Assembly: GCA_947164985.1 (NCBI GenBank)
Contig: CAMUYI010000001.1
Location: 186,001 to 250,000, forward strand
DNA length: 64,000 nucleotides
DNA from: an uncultured Bacteroidales bacterium
GTDB lineage: Bacteria; Bacteroidota; Bacteroidia; Bacteroidales; Paludibacteraceae
Direction: 5' to 3'
Numbering within the stretch: the first letter of the stretch is position 1; each line of letters starts with the position of its first letter. The notes under the pieces were generated by a model. It was not told where the DNA came from and made no database searches. It saw nothing but the letters and a program-made list of their open reading frames with translations. A program made the translations under genes and the position numbers. Shown piece by piece: positions 10,953 to 22,123 of the stretch.

Positions 10953-11993
10953 ATGTATCCGCAACAGATAATTGATGCCCTGCGCCATGTGCGCTATCCG
11001 GGAACGGGTAAAGACTTAATTGAGAGCGGGATGCTGGAAGACGACATCCGCATCTCCGGTTTTGAAGTATCGTTCTCTTTGATCTTCCCAAAAGACAATG
11101 ACCCCTTTATCAAATCGGTATTGAAGGCTTCTGAAGTGGCCCTTCAGACCTATATCGATCCGAATGTGGTGGCCAATATCCATCCGAAATATAGAGTGGA
11201 AAATTTAAAGCCATCCATCGAAAGTTCAAAGATAAACGCCAAGCATATCATCGCTATTCATAGCGGTAAAGGCGGTGTAGGTAAGAGTACGGTGACGGCA
11301 AACCTGGCAGTAGCCTTGGCACAAGCCGGCTATCGGGTGGGACTGCTGGATGCGGATATCCATGGACCGTCCATGCCTAAGATGTTTCATACCGAAGAAT
11401 GCCGCCCATATTCGGTTGAAGAGAACGGACGTACACTCATTGAACCGATTGAGCAGTACGGCGTGAAGATGCTCTCTATCGGATTCTTTGTGAATCCGGA
11501 ACAGGCCGTCATCTGGCGCGGAGGTATGGCATCCAATGCTATCAAACAACTCATCGAAGATGCCCACTGGGGTGAACTGGATTATTTCCTAATCGACCTG
11601 CCACCGGGAACGAGTGATATTCATCTTACCCTTATCTCTGAACTCCAACTGACAGGCGTCATTGTCGTCACTACACCTCAACCGGTAGCCCTCGTCGATG
11701 CCCGCAAAGGAGTGGAGATGTTCCGCAATGAGAAAGTGAATGTACCTATCCTCGGTCTCATTGAAAATATGGCATGGTTCACGCCGGCAGAACTGCCGAA
11801 TAATAAATATTATATCTTTGGCAAAGACGGAGGAAAAGCCTTGGCAGAAGAATTGCAAATTCCCTTACTCGGTCAGATTCCTCTTGTACAGTCCATCCGT
11901 GAAGGTGGTGATGATGGAACCCCTATCGCTTTACAAATCGGTCATCCCGCTGCAGAAGCGTTTAATACCATATGTCGCGCACTACAGAACTAG
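10953..11993 (+). CDS. Mrp/NBP35 family iron-sulfur cluster carrier ATPase
   Basis: DUF59 N-terminus plus deviant Walker A (HSGKGGVGKSTVTANLA), DYFLIDLPPGTSDIHLTL. Confidence 0.93.
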   Translation: MYPQQIIDALRHVRYPGTGKDLIESGMLEDDIRISGFEVSFSLIFPKDNDPFIKSVLKASEVALQTYIDPNVVANIHPKYRVENLKPSIESSKINAKHIIAIHSGKGGVGKSTVTANLAVALAQAGYRVGLLDADIHGPSMPKMFHTEECRPYSVEENGRTLIEPIEQYGVKMLSIGFFVNPEQAVIWRGGMASNAIKQLIEDAHWGELDYFLIDLPPGTSDIHLTLISELQLTGVIVVTTPQPVALVDARKGVEMFRNEKVNVPILGLIENMAWFTPAELPNNKYYIFGKDGGKALAEELQIPLLGQIPLVQSIREGGDDGTPIALQIGHPAAEAFNTICRALQN

Positions 11994-13312
11994 GCACTGC
12001 GCCTGTACATAAGCTCCTTTGGAAATACGCCTTACCTGCCATCATCGCGATGACGGCTACTTCGCTGTATAATATCGTCGATACAATCTATATTGGGCAT
12101 GGTTGCGGTGCCTTGGCCTTGGGTGCTCTAACCGTTGCCAAACCCTTCATGGATATATGTGCAGCCTTTGGTAGTTTAGTCGGCGTAGGTGCATCCTCGT
12201 TACTGGCGATCTATCTGGGAGAGAAAGACTATGAACGTGCTAATAGAGTTTTGGGCAATGTGATCGTGATGAATATCATCCTGTCGGCTATCGTAATGAC
12301 GGTAGGACTGATATGGCTCGATCCGATCCTCATGGCTTTCGGTGCCAGTGAGGCCACCTTACTTTACGCGCATGAGTACATGGAGATCATCTTGTATGGA
12401 AATATCCTCACCCATATCTATTTTGGTCTCAATGCGATGCTGCGTTCTGCAGGTCATCCGCGTTTCTCCATGACGGCGACTATCGTGGCGGTCATCATCA
12501 ACATCATCCTCGACCCGATCTTTATCTTTGGTCTCGACATGGGCGTACGCGGTGCCGCCTTGGCGACCGTCATCAGTCAGGCGGTAGCGGTCGTTTGGCA
12601 GTTGACCAAGTTCATGGATAAGAACGAACTGGTTCGCTTCCATCGAGGTATCTGGCGACTCAACCGACATATCACACTCCGTGCTTTAGCCATCGGCATG
12701 TCACCCTTCCTTTATAATATCGCGCATTGTTTTGTAGTAATCATCATCAATAATCAGTTGAAGAATTTCGGAGGTGATATGGCTATTGCATCATACGGTG
12801 TGATCAATCGTCTGACTTTTGTTTTCGCGATGATGGTAATGGGTCTTAACCAAGGTATGCAACCGATAGCCGGTTATAACTACGGAGCCAAGCAATTCGA
12901 ACGAGTTCTCAAATCGTTTTATCTCACCTGTGCCTATGCTACCGGTGTAATGGGACTGGTCTTCATCCTTGGTGAGTTTTTCCCGGAACTGATGACGCGT
13001 ATGTTCACCCATGATGCGGAACTCATTGCGCAGACCGTTCATCCAATGCGTATCGTATGCTCCACGATGCTCATCATCGGTTTTCAGATGGTAACAGGTA
13101 ACCTCTTTACCTCTGTAGGAAAAGCGGGCAAGGCTATCTTCTTAAGCCTCACCCGCCAAGTGCTCTACCTCATCCCGCTCGTTCTCTGGCTTCCGATGAT
13201 TTTTACCACTCCGATCGATGGTGTTTGGTGGTCTATTCCTATCAGCGACACCATCTCTGCCGTCACGGCTATCATCATTCTTCTCGCTTCTCGTAAAAAA
13301 TTACATATGTAG
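11972..13312 (+). CDS. MATE family efflux transporter
   Basis: 446-aa 12-TM protein; YNIVDTIYIGHGCG, NAMLRSAGHPRFSM, GLNQGMQPIAGYNYGA. Confidence 0.92.
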   Translation: MSRTTELGTAPVHKLLWKYALPAIIAMTATSLYNIVDTIYIGHGCGALALGALTVAKPFMDICAAFGSLVGVGASSLLAIYLGEKDYERANRVLGNVIVMNIILSAIVMTVGLIWLDPILMAFGASEATLLYAHEYMEIILYGNILTHIYFGLNAMLRSAGHPRFSMTATIVAVIINIILDPIFIFGLDMGVRGAALATVISQAVAVVWQLTKFMDKNELVRFHRGIWRLNRHITLRALAIGMSPFLYNIAHCFVVIIINNQLKNFGGDMAIASYGVINRLTFVFAMMVMGLNQGMQPIAGYNYGAKQFERVLKSFYLTCAYATGVMGLVFILGEFFPELMTRMFTHDAELIAQTVHPMRIVCSTMLIIGFQMVTGNLFTSVGKAGKAIFLSLTRQVLYLIPLVLWLPMIFTTPIDGVWWSIPISDTISAVTAIIILLASRKKLHM

Positions 13313-13406
13313 TGTATTAACAATCATAATACCAATTACATACAAATATTTGGAGCTATAGTAAAAGTTATAACTGAGCATATATCCTGCGCTATAGTAT
13401 AAGTTA

Positions 13407-13988
13407 TTAAAGTTGACCTGCTTCAACCAAATTAATGACACGTTCGGTGATGCGATCCTTATCGGAAGCATCGTACCCTTCCTTCAGGTCATTCTTGAAT
13501 AATTTGGCGACAAATTGCCAGAAATTAGCAGCACCTTTACCCTTGTATTGCTCGATCAGTTGATAGCTGGTTCTATCCGTCTCACGGTCCATCAGTTTCA
13601 TGAGCATCATACCCTGTGAAGCGTACATACCTCGGAAATCTTTTTCGTATTTCTTATACAGTTCGCGTTCAAAATTTCGCCACCATTTTTTGCGACTTTT
13701 GGCATCCGGCAACTTAGCCAACTCAGCATCGGCAAAGGCCATATCGGCTGTAATCGCTTTCGCATACGGCAGACATTTCTTCACATCCCTTACCGTGCGC
13801 CAATAGAACTTCTCCTGCTTCTTATTCTTGAATTGCATCGGCGGATAGACCCATACCTCATGCAGATACGCCAGATACATCGTATCACCGTCCTGCACAT
13901 GCAGCATACAGGAGTCCATATACTGTTTGGCAGCGAACATATTCATGCCCACTGCCAACAGAAGCCATATATGCAGTAGTCGTTTCAT
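13407..13988 (-). CDS. DUF4294-like hypothetical protein
   Basis: 193 aa, signal peptide, W.YPP...F..WRTVRDVKKCLPYAK. Confidence 0.7.
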   Translation of the reverse strand: MKRLLHIWLLLAVGMNMFAAKQYMDSCMLHVQDGDTMYLAYLHEVWVYPPMQFKNKKQEKFYWRTVRDVKKCLPYAKAITADMAFADAELAKLPDAKSRKKWWRNFERELYKKYEKDFRGMYASQGMMLMKLMDRETDRTSYQLIEQYKGKGAANFWQFVAKLFKNDLKEGYDASDKDRITERVINLVEAGQL

Positions 13989-14019
13989 GCTATCAGGCTA
14001 CTGACAAATATCGTGCCAA

Positions 14020-15510
14020 TTAATAATTGAGTGCGAAGATCACGCGTCCGGCAGACGGTTTGCCGGTCAGGATGCACGTACCCGGTTCGTTGTGATGTCC
14101 AGGCAAGTCAGCCAACGGAATACAACGGATCGTGGCTTTGGTCTCATCCTTGATGCGCTGCTCAGTCTCTGCTGTACCATCCCAATGTGCCAACAGGAAA
14201 CCACCTTTCTTCAGTTCCTCTTTGAACTCATCGTACGTGTTCACCTCGCGGGTGTTAGCGATACGGAAATCAAGCGCTTTTTTGAGCAAGTTCTTCTGGA
14301 TCTCCTCCAGTAAAGCTTGAATCTTCTCCACAATACCATCCAACGAGATAGTCTCTTTGGTCTGCGTGTCACGACGAGCGATCTCAATCGTGTTATTCTC
14401 CAAATCACGACCACCCATCGCTAAACGAACCGGTACACCCTTCAGCTCATAGTCTGCGAACTTGTAACCCGGTGTGTATTTCTCGTCGCTATCCACTTTG
14501 ACGCGGATGCCGAGTGCTTTCAGTTGATCGGCTATCGGGTTGAGTTTTTCCATCAGAGCAGCCAACTGTTCCGGCGCCTTGAAGATCGGAACGATAACTA
14601 CCTGAATCGGTGCCAAGTGCGGCGGTAATACCAAACCGCTGTCATCCGAGTGGGTCATGATGAGCGCACCCATCAGACGAGTCGAAACACCCCAAGAGGT
14701 AGCCCAAACATACTCGTATTTATTCTCTTTGCTCAGGAACTGCACGTCAAAAGACTTGGCGAAGTTCTGTCCCAAGAAGTGACTCGTACCGGCTTGCAGT
14801 GCCTTACCGTCCTGCATCATTGCTTCGATACAATAGGTATTGAGTGCACCTGCAAAACGCTCGTTCGGACTCTTCACTCCCTTCACAACAGGAATAGCCA
14901 TCACGTTCTCTGCGAAATCAGCATATACGTCCAGCATGTCGCGAGCGTAATCTTCCGCTTCCTCCTTGGTAGCATGAGCTGTATGACCTTCTTGCCACAG
15001 GAATTCCGCTGTACGCAGGAAAAGACGCGTACGCATCTCCCAACGCATCACGTTACACCATTGGTTGCAAAGGATAGGCAGGTCACGATAGGATGAGATC
15101 CAGTTCTTATAGGTACTCCAGATAATAGTCTCCGAAGTAGGACGGATGATGAGTTCTTCTTCCAATCTCGCTTGCGGATCAACGACCACGCCCTTACCGT
15201 TCGGATCGTTCATCAAACGATGGTGTGTCACTACGGCACACTCCTTGGCAAAACCCTCTACGTGCTCTGCCTCACGGCTCAAGAACGATTTCGGAATCAA
15301 CAGAGGGAAATAGGCGTTCTTCACACCTTTCTCTTTGAAGCGGCGGTCGAGTTCAGCCTGAATGGTTTCCCAGATGGCATAACCATAAGGTTTGATTACC
15401 ATACATCCGCGAACGGCGCTCTGTTCTGCCAAATCGGCTTTCACTACGAGTTCATTGTACCACTTGGAATAGTCCTCACTACGAGGAGTCAGTCTTTGAA
15501 AATTAGCCAT
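14020..15510 (-). CDS. proS: prolyl-tRNA synthetase
   Basis: 496 aa; class II aaRS ([40 protein letters not shown]). Confidence 0.96.
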   Translation of the reverse strand: MANFQRLTPRSEDYSKWYNELVVKADLAEQSAVRGCMVIKPYGYAIWETIQAELDRRFKEKGVKNAYFPLLIPKSFLSREAEHVEGFAKECAVVTHHRLMNDPNGKGVVVDPQARLEEELIIRPTSETIIWSTYKNWISSYRDLPILCNQWCNVMRWEMRTRLFLRTAEFLWQEGHTAHATKEEAEDYARDMLDVYADFAENVMAIPVVKGVKSPNERFAGALNTYCIEAMMQDGKALQAGTSHFLGQNFAKSFDVQFLSKENKYEYVWATSWGVSTRLMGALIMTHSDDSGLVLPPHLAPIQVVIVPIFKAPEQLAALMEKLNPIADQLKALGIRVKVDSDEKYTPGYKFADYELKGVPVRLAMGGRDLENNTIEIARRDTQTKETISLDGIVEKIQALLEEIQKNLLKKALDFRIANTREVNTYDEFKEELKKGGFLLAHWDGTAETEQRIKDETKATIRCIPLADLPGHHNEPGTCILTGKPSAGRVIFALNY

Positions 15511-15538
15511 ATATTGCTATGTTTAAACGTCCCTTTTT

Positions 15539-15568
15539 CAAAAAAGACAGCCGTTTGACTGTCTTTTT
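15539..15568 (-). terminator. intrinsic terminator between tRNA-Pro and proS
   Basis: aaaaaagacagccgtttgactgtctttttt symmetric hairpin. Confidence 0.8.
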
Positions 15569-15570
15569 TG

Positions 15571-15643
15571 TCGAGAAGAGGTGACTCGAACACCCGACCC
15601 CTACGTCCCGAACGTAGTGCGCTACCAACTGCGCTACTTCTCG
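15571..15643 (-). tRNA. tRNA-Pro(CGG)
   Basis: Reverse strand CGAGAAGTAGCGCAGTTGGTAGCGCACTACGTTCGGGACGTAGGGGTCGGGTGTTCGAGTCACCTCTTCTCGA; 7-bp acceptor, anticodon loop TTCGGGA. Confidence 0.95.
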
Positions 15644-15772
15644 AAATGCAGAGCATTTCTCGATTATTTTGCCAGGGCAAAATTTTCTCGCTCCACACGC
15701 TTTCTTTCAAAAGCGGATGCAAAAGTACTGCTTTTTTTTGAATTGACCAAATAATTCTGCATTTTTTTGCAA

Positions 15773-18094
15773 TTATTTTGCACTTTTTCGCTTAAAAGTA
15801 CGTTTTCCGGGCTTAATCGGCTCCGTTTTGGCCATTATTTCACGTACTTGTTCTTCAGTCAGTGTCTGCGGATCCGTGTGCTTCGGAATCTGATAATTAC
15901 CTTCCGCCGTATGAATATAAGCGCCGTATTTGCCATTCAATACCTGCACCTCACCCCATTGGTGAATCGGTGTAGCACTCTGCTGCTTCTCCGTAATCAA
16001 CGCTATCGCCTCATCCATCTTCACTGTCAACGGGTCTTTACCCTTTGGGATAGAGATGAATAGTTTGTCATAGTGGATATACGGTCCGTATTTACCTTCT
16101 CCGATAATAACCGGCTTACCTTCATATTCACCTAACGTGATCGGCAGTGCATTCTTAAATAAATCCAGCGCCTCCGACAGCGTGATTGTATAGATCGACT
16201 GATTCTTCTTCAGACTGGCAAATCGCGGTTTGGCGTCAGCGGAGTCACCCATCTGCACACACGGACCGATCTTACTGATCTTAGCGATGATAGGCAGTCC
16301 TGTCTCCGGATCATTTCCTACTAATCGTCCTTCCACCTTACCCGTCGGAACGGCCGTCAGAAGCGGTTGGAATCGCTTATAAAAGGCATCTACCGTTGTG
16401 ATCCAATCTACCTTACCGGCTGCGATACGGTCGAACTGCTCCTCTTCATGCGCCGTAAAGTCATAACTGAGGATAGCCGGGAAATGCTCCACCAGAAAAT
16501 CATTCGTGATTCGCCCCAAGTCAGTCGGCAAGAAACGTTGTGTGTCTGCGCCGTATAACTCGCTCTTTTGTTTCTCTACCACCATGCCGTTCTTGAGTGT
16601 CAGGATGGCGATATCGCGTTTCACACCGGTTACCGAACCTTTCTCCACATATTTGACATGCTGGATCGTATCGATGATCGTCGCATAGGTGGACGGACGA
16701 CCGATTCCCAACTCTTCCATCTTCTTCACCAATGTGGCGTCGTTATAACGCAAAGGCGGTTTAGCATAGGTCTGGATAGCCTCAGCGTTTTGCAACTTCA
16801 GTCGCTCACGCGGAGACATAGCCGGTAACAGGCGACTCTCTTCTTCCGCCTCCTCCGTCGATTGCACATAGACACGGGTGAAACCGTCAAAAGTGATCAC
16901 TTCTCCAGTGGCAATGAATGCATACTTGCTTCCATGAATAGACACCTCGATCGTGGTCTTCTCACTCTGCGCTTCGGCCATCTGACTGGCTATCGTACGT
17001 TTCCAAATCAGTTCGTACAAACGCTGCTCATCGCGCGTCTCACCGGCGGTCAACTTGTTCATGTATGCCGGACGAATCGCCTCGTGTGCCTCCTGCGCAC
17101 CTTTCGATTTGGTGCGGAACTGACGGGTATGTACGTATTCTTTTCCGTATTGCTCCGCGATCACCTCTTTGCTCGTAGCCAAAGCTAAAGAAGAGAGGTT
17201 GACCGAGTCGGTACGCATATACGTGATTGCACCGCTCTCATACAACGACTGCGCCAGACGCATCGTTTTCGAAACCGTGAACTTCAACTTACGCGCTGCT
17301 TCCTGTTGCAGGGTCGAAGTGGTGAACGGCGGAGCCGGCATGTGCGTTACGGGTTTGCGTTGTACGTCACGTACGATGAACTGTGCACTATTGAGACTCT
17401 CCAAGAATTCAATCGCATCTTTCTTATGCGAGAAACGATGGTTCAGTTCGCATTTGAGCACCGAGGCATCACCCGGATTAGCACCGATGAAATCAGCAAA
17501 AATACGGTAAGCAGACGAAGCGCGGAACGACTCTATCTCACGCTCTTTTTCTACGATTAGACGAACGGCTACCGATTGTACACGACCTGCCGAAAGACCG
17601 GTCGTCACTTTCTTCCAGAGGATTGGCGATAACTCAAAGCCCACAATTCGGTCCAGCACACGACGTGCCTGTTGCGCATTCACCAGATTATAGTCGATAT
17701 CGCGCGGATTGGCGATGCCGTCCAATACGTCACTCTTCGTGATCGACGAGAAAACGATACGGTGCGTCTCTTTGTTCTCCAAACCCAACACTTGGTATAG
17801 ATGCCAAGCGATAGCTTCTCCTTCACGGTCTTCATCGGAAGCCAACCATACCACATCCGATTTGGCTACTTCCTTGCGTAACTCATCCACCAGATGCTCT
17901 TTGTTCGCGTCGATGACATAGTTCGGTTCGTATCCATGCTCCAGATCGATACCCAGCGAGTTTTTACCTTTCGGTTCAATATCGCGGATGTGACCCTGAC
18001 TGCTCATCACTTTGAAATCATCTCCCAAAAACGACTTGATCGTTTTCACTTTTCCCGGAGACTCCACTATTACCAAATTTTTGCTCATATGCAA
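15773..18094 (-). CDS. topA: DNA topoisomerase I
   Basis: TOPRIM (LVIVESPGKVKTI, DEDREGEAIAWHL), SAGRVQSVAVRLI, YMRTDSVNLS active site. Confidence 0.97.
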   Translation of the reverse strand: MHMSKNLVIVESPGKVKTIKSFLGDDFKVMSSQGHIRDIEPKGKNSLGIDLEHGYEPNYVIDANKEHLVDELRKEVAKSDVVWLASDEDREGEAIAWHLYQVLGLENKETHRIVFSSITKSDVLDGIANPRDIDYNLVNAQQARRVLDRIVGFELSPILWKKVTTGLSAGRVQSVAVRLIVEKEREIESFRASSAYRIFADFIGANPGDASVLKCELNHRFSHKKDAIEFLESLNSAQFIVRDVQRKPVTHMPAPPFTTSTLQQEAARKLKFTVSKTMRLAQSLYESGAITYMRTDSVNLSSLALATSKEVIAEQYGKEYVHTRQFRTKSKGAQEAHEAIRPAYMNKLTAGETRDEQRLYELIWKRTIASQMAEAQSEKTTIEVSIHGSKYAFIATGEVITFDGFTRVYVQSTEEAEEESRLLPAMSPRERLKLQNAEAIQTYAKPPLRYNDATLVKKMEELGIGRPSTYATIIDTIQHVKYVEKGSVTGVKRDIAILTLKNGMVVEKQKSELYGADTQRFLPTDLGRITNDFLVEHFPAILSYDFTAHEEEQFDRIAAGKVDWITTVDAFYKRFQPLLTAVPTGKVEGRLVGNDPETGLPIIAKISKIGPCVQMGDSADAKPRFASLKKNQSIYTITLSEALDLFKNALPITLGEYEGKPVIIGEGKYGPYIHYDKLFISIPKGKDPLTVKMDEAIALITEKQQSATPIHQWGEVQVLNGKYGAYIHTAEGNYQIPKHTDPQTLTEEQVREIMAKTEPIKPGKRTFKRKSAK

Positions 18095-18129
18095 CTATAA
18101 ATAAGGTGTACCCTCAAAAAAATCGGCTG

Positions 18130-18160
18130 CAAAAGTAGTATAATTAATTTATTTATGCAA
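18130..18160 (-). promoter_or_regulatory. promoter for topA
   Basis: caaaagta...ttatgcaa on + strand. Confidence 0.55.
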
Positions 18161-18175
18161 AAAAAATTTTTTCGC

Positions 18176-18206
18176 TTGCATATATCAAAGATATTTAGTA
18201 TCTTTG
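18176..18206 (+). promoter_or_regulatory. promoter for NfeD-floA
   Basis: TTGCATAT...TATCTTTG. Confidence 0.65.
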
Positions 18207-18255
18207 CAGCCGATTTGAAAAAAAATAGTTGTAATTTTTTTAACAAAACACTTGC

Positions 18256-18588
18256 ATGAACGTATTTTTAGTCGTATTATTAGTGCTCGCGGGCGTCGCG
18301 TTATTATTAACGGAGATGTTCCTTCTGCCGGGTTTCGGCATTGCGGGTATTGGCGGTTTCGGTTGCCTGATTGCAGCCGTAGTATTGGCATGGATATGGA
18401 TCGGAAAGATGGCGGGTTATATCACCCTCGGTGCTTGTCTTCTCTTGTCCGCGCTTGCTATATGGGGTTTCCTGCACAGTCATGCATTGGATAAGATGGC
18501 GCTGGACTCCAAGATCGATAGCCATGTCGAGTTGGCGAAGAATAAACTGGACAAAAACAAAAAGTCCGAAGAAAATAAAGAATCATAA
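18256..18588 (+). CDS. NfeD-like short membrane protein
   Basis: 110 aa, 2-3 TM with LLLTEMFLLPGFGIAGIGGF; immediately upstream of floA. Confidence 0.75.
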   Translation: MNVFLVVLLVLAGVALLLTEMFLLPGFGIAGIGGFGCLIAAVVLAWIWIGKMAGYITLGACLLLSALAIWGFLHSHALDKMALDSKIDSHVELAKNKLDKNKKSEENKES

Positions 18589-18607
18589 ATCATAAATTAT
18601 AAATACT

Positions 18608-19588
18608 ATGGACGTTCTCACCATTATCATCGTGACGCTGGTAGCGATTGCGTTAATCATTTTCTTTTACTACGTACCTTTCATGCTGTGGATCAACGCA
18701 GTAGTGAGCGGTGTACGTATCAGTCTGGTACAACTTTTCTTGATGCGCATCCGTAAGGTGCCGCCTACCAAGATCGTTAACTGTATGATCGAGGCCCACA
18801 AAGCCGGTCTGATGGAGGTGAAGCGTGACGGTCTCGAGGCGCACTACCTCGCCGGTGGTCATATCGAACGGGTGGTACATGCCCTCGTCTCGGCTTCCAA
18901 AGCCGGTATCGACCTCTCCTTCCAGATGGCTACTGCTATTGATCTGGCAGGACGTGATGTGTTCGAAGCCGTGCAGATGTCTGTCAATCCGCGCGTCATT
19001 GATACGCCGCCGGTAGCGGCCGTAGCCAAAGATGGTATTCAGCTCATCGCCAAAGCCCGTGTCACTGTTCGTGCGAACATCCGCCAACTTGTCGGAGGTG
19101 CAGGTGAAGATACGATTCTTGCCCGTGTAGGTGAAGGTATCGTCAGTTCTATCGGTAGCGCTGAGAGCCATAAGCAAGTGCTCGAAAACCCCGATTCCAT
19201 CAGTAAACTTGTGCTTTCCAAAGGTCTCGATGACGGAACAGCTTTCGAGATCCTTTCCATTGATATCGCAGATATCGACGTAGGTAAGAACATCGGTGCC
19301 CAACTGCAGATGGATCAGGCTGAAGCGGATAAGAATATCGCCCAAGCGAAAGCCGAAGAGCGTCGCGCCATGGCTATTGCTCTCGAACAGGAGATGAAAG
19401 CCAAAGCACAGGAAGCACGTGCCAAGGTGATCGAAGCCGAAGCACTTGTGCCGCAAGCAATGGCAGAAGCGTTCCGTAATGGTAACCTCGGCATCATGGA
19501 TTATTACCGCATGCAGAATATGCAAGCCGACACCGCCATGCGCGAGAACATCGCCGGTACCGGTTCGGAGAAGAAAGGTAAAAAATAA
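18608..19588 (+). CDS. floA: flotillin-like protein FloA (SPFH)
   Basis: [33 protein letters not shown]...[28 protein letters not shown]. Confidence 0.94.
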   Translation: MDVLTIIIVTLVAIALIIFFYYVPFMLWINAVVSGVRISLVQLFLMRIRKVPPTKIVNCMIEAHKAGLMEVKRDGLEAHYLAGGHIERVVHALVSASKAGIDLSFQMATAIDLAGRDVFEAVQMSVNPRVIDTPPVAAVAKDGIQLIAKARVTVRANIRQLVGGAGEDTILARVGEGIVSSIGSAESHKQVLENPDSISKLVLSKGLDDGTAFEILSIDIADIDVGKNIGAQLQMDQAEADKNIAQAKAEERRAMAIALEQEMKAKAQEARAKVIEAEALVPQAMAEAFRNGNLGIMDYYRMQNMQADTAMRENIAGTGSEKKGKK

Positions 19589-19616
19589 TTGTACATTGTA
19601 AATTGTTAATTGTACA

Positions 19617-20411
19617 TTGAAGATTGCCCTTCTCCAATATCCTGTCGTCTGGGCAGATCCGCAAGCGAATGTGGGTCTGCTGGATGAACGTTTACGGGCT
19701 ATTGCCGGACAAGTGGATATGGCTGTGGTGCCGGAGATGTTCAGTACGGGTTTCTGTACCGATCGTCCCGGTTTGGCAGAACCTTGGGGAAGCGGACCTA
19801 CCTGCCAAGCCTTGCAGCATATGGCGGATACGTATAACATGGCTATCGTCGGTTCGATGATGACCATGGACCAAGGCAAACTGTACAACCGCGGATTCCT
19901 CTTCTCGCCCCAATGTGCACCGCAGTACTACGACAAGCATCATCTGTATGCCAGCGGAGGCGAAGCGGAGTTTTTCACGCCGGGTAACGAACGGAAGATC
20001 TTCGAGTTCCGCGGGGTGAAGATACGGCTGGCGGTATGTTATGACTTGCGGTTCCCGGTATGGTTAAGGCAGGATAAGAACAACCTGTACGACATTCTGA
20101 TCGTCGTCGCTTGCTGGCCTACGATACGTATCCAGTATTGGGATGTCTTACTGCCGGCAAGAGCAGCAGAGAACCACTGCTACGGCATCGGCGTCAATAT
20201 GATCGGAACGGATGGTATCCAACTCGATTATAACGGACATTCGGCCGCTTACGACACATGGCTCAAGGATCTTGCGGGATTTGAAGACTATGAGAGTGCC
20301 ACGCGGATCGTGGACCTGTCTATAGAGAAACTACGCCATTTCCGGGAAGTCCTTCCCCAATGGAAAGAAGCAGATGAATACGAACTGGAAAATAAAAGAG
20401 TTAACGCCTGA
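19617..20411 (+). CDS. nitrilase/omega-amidase family hydrolase
   Basis: TTG start; VVPEMFSTGF, DKHHLYASGGE, RLAVCYDLRFPVW (E-K-C triad). Confidence 0.88.
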   Translation: MKIALLQYPVVWADPQANVGLLDERLRAIAGQVDMAVVPEMFSTGFCTDRPGLAEPWGSGPTCQALQHMADTYNMAIVGSMMTMDQGKLYNRGFLFSPQCAPQYYDKHHLYASGGEAEFFTPGNERKIFEFRGVKIRLAVCYDLRFPVWLRQDKNNLYDILIVVACWPTIRIQYWDVLLPARAAENHCYGIGVNMIGTDGIQLDYNGHSAAYDTWLKDLAGFEDYESATRIVDLSIEKLRHFREVLPQWKEADEYELENKRVNA

Positions 20412-22086
20412 GGAGCAAACGGCTGCCGAGCGTCTGACTGCCGAACTGGATATCAGTCCGGTGGCGGGACGTATCTTGGCGGGAAGAGGTATCCGAACGG
20501 CTGCGGAAGCGCGGGCATACATACGTCCGTCGCTGGATAGCCTGCATGACCCCTTCTTGATGCAAGATATGGGCGCCGCTGTCGATCGACTCTGCCGCGC
20601 CATTGATGATCATGAACGGATCATGGTCTATGGCGATTATGACGTCGATGGTACGACCGCCGTTGCACTCATGTACTCGTTCCTGCGCACCCAGACCGAT
20701 AATCTCCTCTATTATATTCCGGATCGTTACACGGAAGGGTATGGTATCTCCACCAAGGGTATCGACACAGCCAAAGAGAAAGGTTGCACCCTCGTCATCG
20801 CACTCGACTGCGGAATCAAGTCCGTGGAAAAGATGCAATATGCTAAGTCTCTCAATGTCGATTTCATCATCTGCGACCATCATACGCCTGGTGACATCAT
20901 CCCCGAAGCGGTAGCAGTACTGAATATGAAACGGGCGGACTGCCATTATCCGTTTAAGGAACTGAGCGGATGCGGTGTGGGATTCAAGTTAGCTCAAGCC
21001 TACGCTCTGCGTAGAGGCATCGATATGACGGAGGTCTATCGTCTCTTACCGCTCTTAGCGATGTCTATCGCTTCCGATGTGGTACCCATTACGGGTGAGA
21101 ACCGCATCCTTGCTTTCTACGGTCTGCGGGCACTCAATGCCGCACCTTCCGTAGGCGTGCAGGCGATCATGCGTATCGCGGGTATAGAAGGTAAGACGGT
21201 GAATATGAATGATCTGGTCTTTAAGTTCGGACCCCGTATCAATGCCGCCGGACGTATCAAGAGCGGTGCCGAAGCCGTTCGACTGCTCATCACCGATGAT
21301 GCGGAAGCTGCTTTCCGTTTTGCGCAGGATATCGATTCCTACAACCAGGACCGTCGGGATTTTGATACCAAGACCACAGATGAGGCACTCGAACAGTTGC
21401 AGCAAGATCCGATGAATGCGGCCAAACATACAACGGTTGTCTTCTCGCCGAACTGGCATAAAGGGGTAGTCGGTATCGCAGCCAGCCGTCTGACGGAGAC
21501 CTATTATCGGCCTACTATCGTACTCACCGCCGGTGACGATGATATCATCAGCGGTAGTGCACGGTCGGTCAGCGATTTTGATATCTACACAGCCATTGAC
21601 TCCTGTCGGGACCTGCTTACCAACTTCGGTGGACATAAGTTCGCGGCAGGCCTCAGCATGCATCTCAAAGATCTGCCGGAGTTCCAACGGCGCTTTGAAG
21701 AGTATGTGGCAGCCCATATCACACCGGAACAACAAGTGCCTACCCTCGATATCGAAGCCGAAGTTGAACTGAGTGATATGAACTGGAAGATGTACAAGAT
21801 CCTCCAATGCCTCGAACCCTTCGGACCGGGCAATGAACGACCGCTCTTCCTCTGTCGTCATCTGATCAATAACCGCAGTACACGCGCTGTGAGTGACGGA
21901 CGCCATCTGCATCTCGATCTCACCGACCAGATTGTAGCCATGGATGGTATCGCCTTCGGCGAAGGAGATAAAGCCGAACATCTGCAGAACGGACGAAGCA
22001 TCGATATATGCTTCTACCTCGAAGAGAACACCTATCGCGGTCGTTCCACCCTTCAGATGAATGCCCAGGATATTAAGTTGAATTAA
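20374..22086 (+). CDS. recJ: single-stranded-DNA-specific exonuclease RecJ
   Basis: DHH phosphoesterase motifs IMVYGDYDVDGTTA, FIICDHHTPG; GPRINAAGRI, SGSARSV, GGHKFAAG. Confidence 0.96.
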   Translation: MNTNWKIKELTPEEQTAAERLTAELDISPVAGRILAGRGIRTAAEARAYIRPSLDSLHDPFLMQDMGAAVDRLCRAIDDHERIMVYGDYDVDGTTAVALMYSFLRTQTDNLLYYIPDRYTEGYGISTKGIDTAKEKGCTLVIALDCGIKSVEKMQYAKSLNVDFIICDHHTPGDIIPEAVAVLNMKRADCHYPFKELSGCGVGFKLAQAYALRRGIDMTEVYRLLPLLAMSIASDVVPITGENRILAFYGLRALNAAPSVGVQAIMRIAGIEGKTVNMNDLVFKFGPRINAAGRIKSGAEAVRLLITDDAEAAFRFAQDIDSYNQDRRDFDTKTTDEALEQLQQDPMNAAKHTTVVFSPNWHKGVVGIAASRLTETYYRPTIVLTAGDDDIISGSARSVSDFDIYTAIDSCRDLLTNFGGHKFAAGLSMHLKDLPEFQRRFEEYVAAHITPEQQVPTLDIEAEVELSDMNWKMYKILQCLEPFGPGNERPLFLCRHLINNRSTRAVSDGRHLHLDLTDQIVAMDGIAFGEGDKAEHLQNGRSIDICFYLEENTYRGRSTLQMNAQDIKLN

Positions 22087-22123
22087 AATTCAACATTGTA
22101 AATTGTAAATTGTTAATTGATAT

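Noticed and set aside
13313-13406. gctatagta(a/t)aagttat imperfect repeat between MATE and DUF4294 genes
   Set aside because: Two short AT-rich imperfect copies, within chance expectation for this composition
15489-15722. 77-aa ORF across tRNA-Pro and the proS start
   Set aside because: Overlaps a clear tRNA gene; translation is just the tRNA and terminator read as protein
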